64,000 bases of DNA from Burkholderiaceae bacterium (GCA_016790575.1 JAEUOU010000023.1:88407-152406); one strand, 5' to 3'; positions 17,870 through 27,435 are shown, numbered from the stretch's first letter. Made by a program: numbers and translations. Notes: a model not told the origin generated them from the sequence alone.

Positions 17870-18985
17870 TCAGGTGCCATGGGGTTCCACCGAGCAGACA
17901 TCCATCGGCCCGGTCCGGTTGGGCAGCGTCAGAAGATACCGCGCGCAGGGCCGCAACGCACCGGTAACCTGTCGCAACAACGGAATCGACACGGTGACAT
18001 TGCCCAGCGCCGGGTTGGCGTTACGCTGCATCGCCAGCACGTCAACGACCACTTCACCCACCGGAATCAGCTGGGGATTCCCCCCCAGGTATCCCTGCAG
18101 CTTCATCATCGCGACGGGGCCGCCATGAAGCGCCACATCGACATCGAAAGACGGCAGGTTGCGACCGGGAAAGGTCCGCTGAACAAAATCCGCCATGCCG
18201 GATGCCGACTTCTGCAGGCCAAAGGCTGCCTTGATCGCCCGCAGCGCGTGGGGCGCGGTTGCCGAGGGCTCGGGATCGGCGAAGACCGCCAGCACCCCTT
18301 CGCCGACAAACTGCAGCACACTGGCGCCGAACAGATGGACGGTATCGCCGCTTTGCTCGTAAAAGCGGGTCAGCAATTGGGCCATTTCGGCGGGATCGAG
18401 CTGGGCAAGCCAGGCACGGCAATCGCGGATGTCGGCAAAAAGCACGGTCGCTTCGTCATATTGCGAACTGACATCAGATTCGGAGTGACCCGGCCAGCGC
18501 TCGCTGAGCTCGCGGGCGAGACGCTTTTCATAGCGGTCTTGGAGGTCCCAGGAGTGTTCCTCCAGCGCTTCCGACAAGGCTGTCTTGACGTGCAAGGCCT
18601 GCGCCGCCTGGCGCATCGACTGGCGGTTGAGCTGGGCGGCCACGGCGTCCAGCACCTCACGGGGGCGAAGGGGTTTGGTGATGTAGTCGTCAGCCCCCAG
18701 TGTCATGCCCTGGCGCATCGCACGACGCTCCTGCAGCGAGGTCAGCAGGATGAAAGGCGTCAGGCCCACCCCGGCATGCTCGCGCACCCGGGTCAGCAAT
18801 TCGAAACCGGTCATGCCCGGCATGTCCACGTCGCTGATCACCACATCCGGTTGGTGTTCGACCAACTGCGTCCAGGCGCTGGCACCATCGGTTGCCGTCA
18901 ACACCTTGTACCCTTTGGTCTGCAAGGCCACGCTCAGCAACCTGAGCGTTCCCGCGTCGTCTTCTGCCACAAGTATCCGAGCCAT
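17870..18985 (-). CDS. Response regulator with adenylate/guanylate cyclase-like output domain
   Basis: 371 residues. The N-terminal receiver (MARILVAEDDAGTLRLL) has its phosphoacceptor Asp in VVISDVDMPGMTGFE and a Lys in ITKPLRP. A helical linker leads to a class III cyclase-like domain from about residue 180 (ATVLFADIRDCRAW with the first metal Asp). The second metal motif is GEGVLAVF instead of GDG, and the usual GDxVNxAARL reads GEVVVDVLAMQR, so catalytic activity is doubtful. It precedes the hybrid kinase gene in the same operon and is the likely phosphorelay target, either as a cyclase or as a protein-binding output. Confidence 0.88.
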   Translation of the reverse strand: MARILVAEDDAGTLRLLSVALQTKGYKVLTATDGASAWTQLVEHQPDVVISDVDMPGMTGFELLTRVREHAGVGLTPFILLTSLQERRAMRQGMTLGADDYITKPLRPREVLDAVAAQLNRQSMRQAAQALHVKTALSEALEEHSWDLQDRYEKRLARELSERWPGHSESDVSSQYDEATVLFADIRDCRAWLAQLDPAEMAQLLTRFYEQSGDTVHLFGASVLQFVGEGVLAVFADPEPSATAPHALRAIKAAFGLQKSASGMADFVQRTFPGRNLPSFDVDVALHGGPVAMMKLQGYLGGNPQLIPVGEVVVDVLAMQRNANPALGNVTVSIPLLRQVTGALRPCARYLLTLPNRTGPMDVCSVEPHGT

Positions 18986-19225
18986 CTTGATTCTTTTATA
19001 CGAAAGTATTCCATACTACGAGCATTGCCCCGCCCAGATTGGCGCCGCGGCGACAAAACCAGGCCGTTCAGCCCCTGCGCTGTGACATGCGACCGTTCTC
19101 CGTGGCGGTCGGCAACACATTTCATGTCGTCCGGCCACACGCCGGACGCGCCCTGACCACCGGCCGGACCGTCACGGTACAGTCGGAGCCGCCTACAACG
19201 GACCCGTCACCCGCGCCGCATTGCC

Positions 19226-20137
19226 ATGAAACCCGCAGAAACGTTCTCGATCACCGCCGATGACGGTCACCGGTTTGAAGCGTCCCTGCACGCCACGGCC
19301 GACCCGACCGCTCCGGTTCTGCTTTTCCTGCCGGCGCTGGGCACGCCCAGCCGGGTGTATCGCGGCTTCGCCACCGCATTGGCCGCCCAGGGCGTGCAGG
19401 TATGTATCACCGACTGGCGTGGCATGGCCAGCAGCAGCGTGCGGGCATCCCGCGGACACAACCACGGCTATCAGACCTTGGTCGAAACCGATGTGACCGC
19501 GCTGCTTGCGCAGCTCGCCCGGCGGGTTCCCCAGGCGGCGCTGTGGGTCGGCGGCCACAGCCTGGGCGGACAGCTTGCGACCTTGCTGGCGGCCCGCCAG
19601 TCTCCACCCGTGCGGGGCCTGGTCCTGGTGGCCAGCGGCAGCGTCTATCGACGGTGTTATTCGCCGAGCTTACAGATCGGCATCCGTTTTCTGGGCCTGA
19701 TGGCGGCAATCACCGGCGCGCTGATCGGGTATTTTCCCGGGCGGCGGTTCGGTTTCGGCGGCCGGGAAGCACGGGGCGTGATGGACGACTGGCTTCACGT
19801 CGCCCGCACCGGACGCTACGAGCCCGCCGGCTCCACTTTCGACTACGAAACCGCATTGCGCCGTCTGACCCTGCCGGTGCTGGCGCTGAACTTCCGCCGC
19901 GACACCTGGGCACCCGAAGCCGCGGCGCGGCATCTGCTGGACAAGCTGGCCGCCGCGGACCGGCATCCCTGGATCTGGGGCGATGCCGAAACGGACGGGC
20001 AGCCGCTGGACCATTTCTCCTGGGCCCGCAAACCCGATCTGGTGGCCGCGCCGGTCGCGCAGTGGATATACCAGCACAGCACCGCTCACTCGCGGGAAAG
20101 CGCCCCGAATAGCTATGTTATTTATAGCTATAAGTGA
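19226..20137 (+). CDS. Alpha/beta hydrolase
   Basis: 303-residue alpha/beta hydrolase. The nucleophile elbow is GGHSLGGQ (Ser), the oxyanion region is LFLPALGTPSRVYRGFA, an acid lies in LNFRRDTWAPEAAARHL and the His in PLDHFSWARKPD. This pattern resembles the YheT-like or serine-aminopeptidase-like esterases of Burkholderiales; the substrate is unknown. The last residues (NSYVIYSYK) are encoded by the stem of a dispersed repeat that overlaps the stop, so the C-terminus has probably been altered by repeat insertion. Confidence 0.86.
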   Translation: MKPAETFSITADDGHRFEASLHATADPTAPVLLFLPALGTPSRVYRGFATALAAQGVQVCITDWRGMASSSVRASRGHNHGYQTLVETDVTALLAQLARRVPQAALWVGGHSLGGQLATLLAARQSPPVRGLVLVASGSVYRRCYSPSLQIGIRFLGLMAAITGALIGYFPGRRFGFGGREARGVMDDWLHVARTGRYEPAGSTFDYETALRRLTLPVLALNFRRDTWAPEAAARHLLDKLAAADRHPWIWGDAETDGQPLDHFSWARKPDLVAAPVAQWIYQHSTAHSRESAPNSYVIYSYK

Positions 20138-20178
20138 CCTTTTTACGCTGGGTATTGCCCGAAAATGCCCGAAAAGCG
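20109..20178 (+). repeat. Dispersed stem-loop repeat, type 1, at a gene 3' end
   Basis: Shows the full element: the stem ATAGCTAT/ATAGCTAT (20109-20131), then GTGACCTTTTTACGCTGGGT, ATTGCCCGAAAATGCCCGAAAA. The stop codon of the upstream hydrolase gene lies inside it. Confidence 0.8.
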
Positions 20179-20201
20179 TTGCTGCGGGCGTTTGCGGGGG
20201 G

Positions 20202-20342
20202 TCAGCTGCGGCTGCAATGTCGCAAAAGGGCCTTCTCCAACTCCAGCAGCACCAGCACTGCCACACCAGCCAGGGCACATAACAACACCTGGTCGGGCCG
20301 CAGCGCACGGGTGTCGAACCAGTTCTGCATGAACGGCGCATA
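20202..20342 (-). pseudogene. Remnant of a cation-transporting P-type ATPase C-terminus
   Basis: The minus-strand peptide YAPFMQNWFDTRALRPDQ followed by VLLCALAGVAVLVLLELEKA matches the last transmembrane helix and end of P-type (Ca2+/Mg2+-type) ATPases, including the ELEKALLR terminus. No upstream ATPase sequence is present in any frame, so it is a decayed fragment of about 45 codons between two hydrolase genes. Confidence 0.5.
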
Positions 20343-20458
20343 GGTCACACGGCCGACACCACCCGGTCGCGCGAGCCGGAAAACATGGCGATGGCACAAA
20401 GAGCAGCATGCGGCGCCGTGGGTCCGGGGCCTTCCTGCCCGATCGCCCGAGGCAGGTG

Positions 20459-21379
20459 CTACGGCGCGACACCCGCACCGTATCGGGCCACCCAGGTTTC
20501 AATCCATCGCCGGACCTCGACGGGCTGCTCGGTCACCGGCCAGTGGTGGCAATTTATCGTCTCGACGTGGCACCGTTGCAATTGCCCCAAGCGTCGCTTG
20601 ACGGCCGTCTCGTCCTGAAAGTCGGCAAAGGCGGAGCGCAGTACCAGCACCGGCGCGGCAATCGCTGCCAGTGAGGCAATCGGTCGAAAAATCTCGACCC
20701 AATCCTGAAGGTAGTTGGCCAGGGGAATATGTCGCAAATCTTCCCGCGCGGCGCTGTAGCGCCGAACAAAGGCGTCCCGCGCGGCCGGATCGGACAGTGC
20801 GGCACGCGCTTGCCGGTCCAGGTGCTCCAGATCGAGCGCCACCAGCCGGCGCCGATACAGGCCCAGGGCATTCAAGCCGCGGACCGCACGCGCCGCTGCA
20901 TCAAAAACCGGACCGGCCCGGACGTAATGGCGCTTTCCCGCGACAACGGCCTCCCGGAATACCGGATCGACCAGCCCCATGGCAGCCACGCGCTGCGGCG
21001 CCACGGCCGCAAACTGCATGGCAACCGTTGCGCCCAGGCTGTGTCCGACCAGAACGGCTTGCCGCGCCTGTTCGACGTCCAGCAATTGCCGCAAGTCTTC
21101 GCACCAGTCCGACAGGACAAATCGCCGCCGGGTCATCGATTCGCCATGCCCCCGCAAATCGACCCGGATCAGGTTGTGGCGTTCGACCAAGCGGGTAACG
21201 CGGACCAGTTCAGCCCAGCGCGACATATTGCTGGCCAGGCCATGGATGAACACCACCGGAATGCCAGGCTGGGCGTTCGGGGTGGGACGGACCCGGTAGA
21301 CCACCTCCCCATCCGGCCGGGGCAGCACCTTGCGCACTTCGGATGGGATGGGCGAGACCGGTGCCGGCGATCGGATCAT
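20459..21379 (-). CDS. Alpha/beta fold hydrolase
   Basis: 306-residue alpha/beta hydrolase with oxyanion segment VFIHGLASNMSRWAELVR, strand RVDLRGHGES, nucleophile elbow LVGHSLGATVAMQFAA (Ser), acid in LVLRSAFADFQDE and the catalytic His near INCHHWPVTEQP. This is the epoxide-hydrolase/haloperoxidase-like branch; the substrate is not predictable. It is transcribed convergently to the preceding hydrolase and divergently from the serC-like gene. Confidence 0.88.
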   Translation of the reverse strand: MIRSPAPVSPIPSEVRKVLPRPDGEVVYRVRPTPNAQPGIPVVFIHGLASNMSRWAELVRVTRLVERHNLIRVDLRGHGESMTRRRFVLSDWCEDLRQLLDVEQARQAVLVGHSLGATVAMQFAAVAPQRVAAMGLVDPVFREAVVAGKRHYVRAGPVFDAAARAVRGLNALGLYRRRLVALDLEHLDRQARAALSDPAARDAFVRRYSAAREDLRHIPLANYLQDWVEIFRPIASLAAIAAPVLVLRSAFADFQDETAVKRRLGQLQRCHVETINCHHWPVTEQPVEVRRWIETWVARYGAGVAP

Positions 21380-21587
21380 GGAGCAATCTCGACAAATCGG
21401 AATATCAGGATCACGGATTCAGCCCGCAGAGAAAACCGCAAGATACCTCACGCCACGGAATTCAGAAGACCCGGCGGTCTCGGGGTCGCTGCCAAAAAAC
21501 CCCGTTGCTAGAATCAGCCGCTGATCCGGACGCGGCACGCGCCCCCCTTTCTCCCCTCCGATTCCCAGCCTCCACGGACCCCTCCCC

Positions 21588-22703
21588 ATGCAACCCACGG
21601 TCAAACCCCGCAACCCCAATTTTTCCTCCGGCCCCTGCGCCAAGCGCCCCGGCTACGACGTGGCTGCCCTGCAGCTTGACGTGCTGGGCCGCTCGCACCG
21701 CTCGGCGCTGGGCAAGAAGGCACTGGGCCTGGCCTGCACCGAAACGGCGCGCCTGCTGGGTCTGCCCGAAGGCTACCGCGTGGCCGTGGTGCCGGCCTCC
21801 GACACCGGCGCGGTGGAAATGGCCATGTGGTCGCTGCTGGGCCCGCGCGGCGTGGACGTGCTGGCCTGGGAGTCGTTCGGCTCCGGCTGGGTGACCGACA
21901 TCGTCAAGCAGCTCAAGCTGCCCAACGTGACCAAGCGCGAAGCCGGCTACGGCGAGATCGTCGACCTGTCCACGGTCAACTTCGACAACGACGTGGTGTT
22001 CACCTGGAACGGCACCACCTCGGGCGTCAAGGTGCCGAACGGCGACTGGATTCCGGCCGACCGCGCCGGTCTGACGATCTGCGACGCCACCTCGGCCGTG
22101 TTTGCCATGGCGCTGCCCTGGGACAAGCTCGACGTGGTCACCTACTCCTGGCAGAAGGTGCTGGGCGGCGAAGGCGCGCACGGCATGCTGATCCTGAGCC
22201 CGCGCGCGGTGCAGCGGCTGGAAAGCTACAGCCCGCCCTGGCCCCTGCCCAAGATCTTCCGCATGACCTCCGGCGGCAAGCTGACCGAGGGCCTGTTCAA
22301 GGGCGAGACCATCAACACCCCGTCGATGCTGTGCGTGGCCGACTACCTGGACGCGCTGGCCTGGGTGGAACGCCTGGGCGGCGTGCAGGCGACGATCGCC
22401 CGCAGCGAGGCCAACCTGAAGGTGATCGAAGACTTTGTGGCCGCCAACGACTGGATCGATTTCCTGGCCACGGACCCGGCCACGCGCTCCAACACCAGCG
22501 TTTGCCTGAGCCTGAAGCTGTCCGAAGACCAGGTGAAGAAGGTGGTCAAGCTCCTGGAGGCCGAAGGCGTGGCCTATGACATCGGCGCCTACAAGGACGC
22601 GCCGGCCGGCATCCGCATCTGGTGTGGCGCCACGGTCGAATCGGCCGACCTGCAGGCCCTGATGCCCTGGCTGGCCTGGGCCTATCAGACCGTCAGCGCC
22701 TGA
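21588..22703 (+). CDS. serC: Phosphoserine transaminase, SerC-like (Methanosarcina/alphaproteobacterial type)
   Basis: PLP-dependent aminotransferase (371 residues) converting 3-phosphohydroxypyruvate and glutamate to phosphoserine. It starts [18 protein letters not shown], the signature of the non-classical SerC type common in Alphaproteobacteria. The PLP region [12 protein letters not shown] and the Schiff-base Lys in [15 protein letters not shown] are visible. The gene is followed 80 bp downstream by a phosphoglycerate-dehydrogenase-like gene, giving two consecutive serine-pathway enzymes. Codon use is more GC3-biased than in the neighbours. It may be a second serC or a serine/glyoxylate-linked variant. 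Confidence 0.85.
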   Translation: MQPTVKPRNPNFSSGPCAKRPGYDVAALQLDVLGRSHRSALGKKALGLACTETARLLGLPEGYRVAVVPASDTGAVEMAMWSLLGPRGVDVLAWESFGSGWVTDIVKQLKLPNVTKREAGYGEIVDLSTVNFDNDVVFTWNGTTSGVKVPNGDWIPADRAGLTICDATSAVFAMALPWDKLDVVTYSWQKVLGGEGAHGMLILSPRAVQRLESYSPPWPLPKIFRMTSGGKLTEGLFKGETINTPSMLCVADYLDALAWVERLGGVQATIARSEANLKVIEDFVAANDWIDFLATDPATRSNTSVCLSLKLSEDQVKKVVKLLEAEGVAYDIGAYKDAPAGIRIWCGATVESADLQALMPWLAWAYQTVSA

Positions 22704-22783
22704 CCCCCGGCAGGCACCCCGCCTGCCCCGACTGCGGGCCGTATCCCGCGCCAAACGCCCCCCAAACCCGACGGAGCCGCGCC

Positions 22784-23956
22784 ATGTACAAGGTCAGAAC
22801 CTACAACCAGATCTCCGTCAAGGGCCTGGAGCGGTTTCCCCGCCAGTCCTATGAAGTGGGCAGCGATATCGGCCACCCCGATGCCTTCCTGCTGCGCAGC
22901 CAGAAGCTGCAGGGCGTGGAAGTGCCCGCATCGCTGGTGGCGGCCGCGCGCGCCGGCGCCGGCGTCAACAACATCCCGGTGGCCGACTACAGCAAACAGG
23001 GCATCGTGGTGTTCAACACGCCGGGCGCCAACGCCAACGCGGTGAAGGAACTCGTCATGGCCGGCATGCTGCTGGCCACCCGAGGCATCCTGCCGGGCAT
23101 GGCCTATGTGCAGTCGCTCACGCACCTGACGGACGCAGCCGAGATGTCGGCGCTGCTGGAGAAGGAGAAGGCGCCCTTTGCCGGCGGCGAGATCAAGGGC
23201 AAGACCCTGGGCATCGTCGGCCTGGGCGCGATCGGCTCGATGGTGGCCGAGATGGCGCTGGCCATGGGCATGAAGGTGGTCGGTTTCGACCCGGCGCTGT
23301 CCATCGACGCGGCCTGGCGCCTGTCCAATGAAGTCACGCGCATGGAGAACCTGGCCACGCTGCTGGCGCGCTCGGACTACGTTTCGCTGCACGTGCCCGC
23401 CATGGACGCCACGCGCCACCTGATCAGCGCCGATGCGCTGGCCGGCATCAAGCCCGGCGCCGTGCTGCTGAACTTTGCGCGCGAAACGATTGTCGACTCG
23501 GCCGCGGTACAGCGCAGCCTGGACGCCGGCCGGCTGGGCCGCTACGTCTGCGACTTCCCCGAGCCCGCGATGCTGGGCCACGCCAAGGTGATCGCGATGC
23601 CGCACATCGGCGCCAGCACCGAGGAGTCGGAGGAAAACTGCGCCGTGATGGCCGCCAACCAGCTGATGGACTATCTGGAGCACGGCAACATTACCAATTC
23701 GGTCAACTTCCCGGCCGTGCGCATGGAGCGCACCCCGGGCGCCACGCGCATCACGTTCTCCAACGACAACGTCGCCGGCGTGCTGGGCCAGGTGCTGTCG
23801 GTGCTGGCCGAGCGCCAGGTCAACGTGATCGACATGATGAACAAGAGCCGCGGTGAACTGGCCTACAACGTCATCGACATCGACGGTGTCGCCGACCCGG
23901 GTGTCATCGCCACCATTGAGCGCCTGGCGCATGTGATTCGCGTGCGGGTGGTCTGA
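22784..23956 (+). CDS. serA: D-3-phosphoglycerate dehydrogenase
   Basis: NAD-dependent 2-hydroxyacid dehydrogenase (390 residues) catalysing the first step of serine synthesis. It has the Rossmann motif LGIVGLGAIGSMVAEMAL, the catalytic Arg/Glu region (NFARETIVDSAA) and His in MPHIGASTEESEENC. A C-terminal ACT domain (ITFSNDNVAGVLGQVLSVLA...) follows and is probably regulatory. ATG 22784 has GGAG upstream; the frame is open much further upstream, but that part overlaps serC. It forms an operon with the serC-like gene. Confidence 0.92.
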   Translation: MYKVRTYNQISVKGLERFPRQSYEVGSDIGHPDAFLLRSQKLQGVEVPASLVAAARAGAGVNNIPVADYSKQGIVVFNTPGANANAVKELVMAGMLLATRGILPGMAYVQSLTHLTDAAEMSALLEKEKAPFAGGEIKGKTLGIVGLGAIGSMVAEMALAMGMKVVGFDPALSIDAAWRLSNEVTRMENLATLLARSDYVSLHVPAMDATRHLISADALAGIKPGAVLLNFARETIVDSAAVQRSLDAGRLGRYVCDFPEPAMLGHAKVIAMPHIGASTEESEENCAVMAANQLMDYLEHGNITNSVNFPAVRMERTPGATRITFSNDNVAGVLGQVLSVLAERQVNVIDMMNKSRGELAYNVIDIDGVADPGVIATIERLAHVIRVRVV

Positions 23957-24019
23957 GCAGTTCGGCGAAAATCGATCGGCCAGGCGCCGGCCGGAAAACA
24001 CGCGAACAAGGGGGAGGAA

Positions 24020-25840
24020 ATGAACCGGACTCTCGTTCAACTGTTCCGTGCCGGTCTGCTGGCGTGGTGCGCCGCGGCGATTCCCGTTTCGGCGGCCACC
24101 GGCTTCGCACCCGATCCGACGTTTGGTACCGCAGGCGTGATGCGTGTGCCGTCCGCTCCCGACATGACGGGTCCCCACTACCTCGTCGATGTTCAGGCCG
24201 ATGGGGATGGCGCGTTGCTGATCGCGCGGCGGGTCTTACTCCAGCCGATCCCCGCGCCCTCCGCCACGAGTTCGATCAGAGTCCCGAGCTCACAGATTGA
24301 TCTGGTCCGGGTCTCGCATCGCGGCGTTTTCGACACTGCTTACGGAAACCGTGGCCGAACCGTACTGGAAGACGGCTATTTCCGGGCTGCGGCATCTCGT
24401 ATCAGCGTGCGGCCCGACGGGTCGGCGGCATTTCTGTCCCACATCTGCATGGGCTCGGCAGGGTTGATTTGCGATGCCAAGGCCGGTACCGTGGCTGCCA
24501 ACGGGACCATCCTCCAACTCGCCACATCGACATTGCCCTTCTCGGCCAACGGCGGCCATTGGCCGGGTTCCGTCGCCGCTGCCGCCGACGGTGGCTTCCA
24601 TGTCGGGGGCGCACAACGGGTGGGCACGGGACTGCCGGCGGGCAACGCCAACCTCGTCAGGTTCCGAGCCGACGGAACCGTTGAAGAGCGGTTCGGAACA
24701 TGGGGAACCGTTTCCCGACCGTTGCGCAGTTCTCAACCGTGCAACGAACAGGTCTGTGGCGCGAACCAGATTGCGGTTCAACTGGACGGCTCGATTTTCT
24801 TCTCGGCCGTCGTCGGCGGGGGACTGATGATCTACAAGATGGACACTTGGGGTCTCAGGGACGACTCGTTCGGCGAAAAGGGCCAGGTCCTGCTACCGAT
24901 ACCCATAGACGAGACCCGAAGCACCTTGTCGCAGGTGATCGTGCTGGCGCTGCCCGATGACTCAGTCGTCATCGCGACCCTGTCCCGCCTGCGCTGGACC
25001 GCAGCCAATCCCGATTCATATGTCTACGAGGGCACGCTGACCCGGTTGGATGCACGGGGAAGGCTGCAGCAGGCTTATCCCCTGGAGGGCAACGGCATCG
25101 CCGAAATCCGACTGCTCCCTTTGCGCGACAGCAGCGTTCTGGTCGTGGGGACCGGCGGCCCCCAGGTGTCGATGTTTCGAATGACGCCAAGCGGCGCATT
25201 GACAAGCCGACTCGGCAACATCGACCTGAACGAGACCCGGATTACCGGCAGCGCGACCGTATTCTTCGACCGGGCCGATCGGCTTGTGACGGTGGAGCCG
25301 GATACGGCCGACCCACGGGAATGGGTCGTTCGCCGTTTTCTGCCCGCAACCGAGCCCGTGCCGCAGCCGGTGACGGAGTTCTTCAACACGGCGCTGAGGC
25401 ACTATTTCATCACCGCCGGGCCGGGCGAGGTGCAGTCCATCGAAACCGGCGGCGCCGGCCCCGGCTGGACCCGGACCTTCAGGGACTTCAAGGCCTACCT
25501 GCCGGAAACCGGAATTCCAGGGGGCGCAATGCCCGTCTGCCGGTACTATGGCACTCCGGGTGCGGGGCCGAACTCCCACTTCTACTCCATCGACAGCGCC
25601 GAGTGCGCCGAGGTGTCGCGCGACCCGGGTTGGACCTATGAGGGAATTGCCTTCTACCTGTTTCCGCCGACCCTCTCCGGCACCTGCCGCGCGGGTACGC
25701 GACCGGTCTACCGGGTCTACAACCGCCGATTCGCTCAGAACGATTCGAATCACCGCTACACGACCGATCCGGTCCTGTACGCGCACATGATCAACGAGGG
25801 CTGGGCGGCGGAGGGGGTCAAGCTGTGCGCTCCGTCGTGA
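24020..25840 (+). CDS. Secreted protein with delta-60-like repeats and DUF5648
   Basis: 606-residue exported protein: Sec signal peptide (MNRTLVQLFRAGLLAWCAAAIPVSAA), then several delta-60/beta-propeller-like repeats (DPTFGTAGVM, FDTAYGNRGRTVL, DDSFGEKGQVLLPI), and a C-terminal DUF5648-type domain (TEFFNTALRHYFITAGPGEV..., GPNSHFYSIDSAECAEV, NHRYTTDPVLYAHMINEGW). The role is unknown; the architecture suggests a surface or extracellular protein. A GGGGGAGG-like ribosome-binding site precedes the ATG. It appears monocistronic. Confidence 0.88.
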   Translation: MNRTLVQLFRAGLLAWCAAAIPVSAATGFAPDPTFGTAGVMRVPSAPDMTGPHYLVDVQADGDGALLIARRVLLQPIPAPSATSSIRVPSSQIDLVRVSHRGVFDTAYGNRGRTVLEDGYFRAAASRISVRPDGSAAFLSHICMGSAGLICDAKAGTVAANGTILQLATSTLPFSANGGHWPGSVAAAADGGFHVGGAQRVGTGLPAGNANLVRFRADGTVEERFGTWGTVSRPLRSSQPCNEQVCGANQIAVQLDGSIFFSAVVGGGLMIYKMDTWGLRDDSFGEKGQVLLPIPIDETRSTLSQVIVLALPDDSVVIATLSRLRWTAANPDSYVYEGTLTRLDARGRLQQAYPLEGNGIAEIRLLPLRDSSVLVVGTGGPQVSMFRMTPSGALTSRLGNIDLNETRITGSATVFFDRADRLVTVEPDTADPREWVVRRFLPATEPVPQPVTEFFNTALRHYFITAGPGEVQSIETGGAGPGWTRTFRDFKAYLPETGIPGGAMPVCRYYGTPGAGPNSHFYSIDSAECAEVSRDPGWTYEGIAFYLFPPTLSGTCRAGTRPVYRVYNRRFAQNDSNHRYTTDPVLYAHMINEGWAAEGVKLCAPS

Positions 25841-26001
25841 CGCCGGAAATCTGGACGTCGCGTCTGACCGGCAGATTGCGCCTCGGGAGCGGCACTCACA
25901 GCCGATGAGAGGTGGAGACACCACCATCGCCAAGCGATCCCGGACAGGACCGGGCAACGCCGACACGGCGTTTCGCCTTGGCAAGTCAGGGTCGGGCCGT
26001 C

Positions 26002-27435
26002 CTACGGCTTGCGCTCTTTCAGCAGGTCGCGCAGGCGCTTGGGCGCGGGGACCAGCGGGGTGCGGCTACGCGTCCAGGCGCCCTGCTCGCTCGGCGAAAG
26101 CGCCCGGCCGCGGCTCATGAACCAGGAGGCCAGCTTGTACAGCCCGCTGCGGCTGTACACCTGCGCCCAGGCGCCCCACACCGCGCTTGCGGCCGCGGTG
26201 CGCCCGGCGCCACTGCCGCGCAGCGTCGCCTCTTCGCTCTGCGGCCTGGCCTGCGATTCATTGCGCAGGCGCACCAGGATATCGGTGATCGGGATCTTCA
26301 CCGGGCACACTTCCACGCAGGCGCCGCACAGCGTCGAGGCAAAGGCCAGCGGATACGTGGCGTCCAGGCCCAGCATGTGCGGTGAAATGATCGCACCGAT
26401 CGGCCCGGGATAGGTCGTGCCGTAGGCGTGCCCGCCGATGCGGGCATACACCGGGCAGTGGTTCATGCAGGCGCCGCAGCGGATGCATTTGAGCGTCTCG
26501 CGCAGCTCCCCGTCGACATAGGCTTGCGTGCGCCCGTTGTCCAGCAGGATCAGGTGCACCTCTTCCGGGCCGTCCTTTTCGCCGGGCTTGCGTGGACCGC
26601 TGATCAGGTTGAGATAGGTGGTCATCGCCTGCCCCGTGGCCGAGCGCGACAGCAGGCTGAACAGCGGGGGAACGTGTTCGAGCTTCTCCACCACCTTCTC
26701 GATGCCGGTGATGGCGATGTGGACACGGGGCACGGTGGTGCACATGCGGCCGTTGCCTTCGTTTTCGACCAGGCACAGGCTGCCCGTTTCAGCGACCGCG
26801 AAGTTCACCCCTGACAGGCCGATATCGGCATCGGCGAACTTGCGCCGCAACACCTTGCGGCCAATGCGGATCAGCGCATCGACGTCCTCGGTGTAGGCCA
26901 CGCCGGGGATTTCCCGGGCAAACAGCTCGGCAATCTCCTGCCTGGTCTTGTGGATCGCCGGCATGATGATGTGCGACGGGGCTTCACCGGCGAGCTGCAC
27001 GATGTACTCGCCCATGTCCGACTCCAGCGCCTCCAGGCCAGCGGCTTCCATCGCGTGGTTGAAACCCACTTCCTCGCTGACCATCGACTTGCCCTTGATG
27101 ATGCGCTTCGCATTGACCCGTCTGGCAATGTCCAGGGCAATCGCGTTGGCCTCGCCGGGGTCCTGCGCCCAGTGCACCTGAATGCCATTGGCGGTGAGCC
27201 GGGCCTCCAGTTGCTCCAGCAGGCGCGGCAGATTGGCCAGGCTGTAGCGGCGAATCTGCGAGCCCAGTTCGCGCAGGCCCTGCAGCTCGTCCTGATCGGG
27301 AAACTGAGCGCGCCGCTTGGCCTGCAGGAAGTCCATCGCGCCGCGGAAGTTCTTGCGCTGCGCCGGGTCGTTGAGCACGCCACGGCTGCGCTCCTTGAAA
27401 TCGTCCATCGGATGGATCTTGATGACCTGGTTCAT
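26002..27435 (-). CDS. lutB: Lactate utilisation iron-sulfur protein LutB
   Basis: 477-residue LUD-domain protein with two [4Fe-4S] motifs (CIRCGACMNHCPVY and CGACVEVCPVKIP), a component of the LutABC L-lactate oxidation complex. The LUD region spans about 60-300 (AIALDIARRVNAKRIIKGKS, VNFAVAETGSLCLVENEGNGRM). The C-terminal extension is basic. It is the last gene of lutA-lutC-lutB. Its ATG overlaps the stop of a 21-codon mini-ORF whose codons carry the ribosome-binding site GGAGGT. Confidence 0.95.
   Translation of the reverse strand: MNQVIKIHPMDDFKERSRGVLNDPAQRKNFRGAMDFLQAKRRAQFPDQDELQGLRELGSQIRRYSLANLPRLLEQLEARLTANGIQVHWAQDPGEANAIALDIARRVNAKRIIKGKSMVSEEVGFNHAMEAAGLEALESDMGEYIVQLAGEAPSHIIMPAIHKTRQEIAELFAREIPGVAYTEDVDALIRIGRKVLRRKFADADIGLSGVNFAVAETGSLCLVENEGNGRMCTTVPRVHIAITGIEKVVEKLEHVPPLFSLLSRSATGQAMTTYLNLISGPRKPGEKDGPEEVHLILLDNGRTQAYVDGELRETLKCIRCGACMNHCPVYARIGGHAYGTTYPGPIGAIISPHMLGLDATYPLAFASTLCGACVEVCPVKIPITDILVRLRNESQARPQSEEATLRGSGAGRTAAASAVWGAWAQVYSRSGLYKLASWFMSRGRALSPSEQGAWTRSRTPLVPAPKRLRDLLKERKP

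Noticed and set aside
16751..19156. 801-codon plus-strand open frame
   Set aside because: Antisense shadow of the hybrid kinase and receiver-cyclase genes, which carry complete domain motifs.
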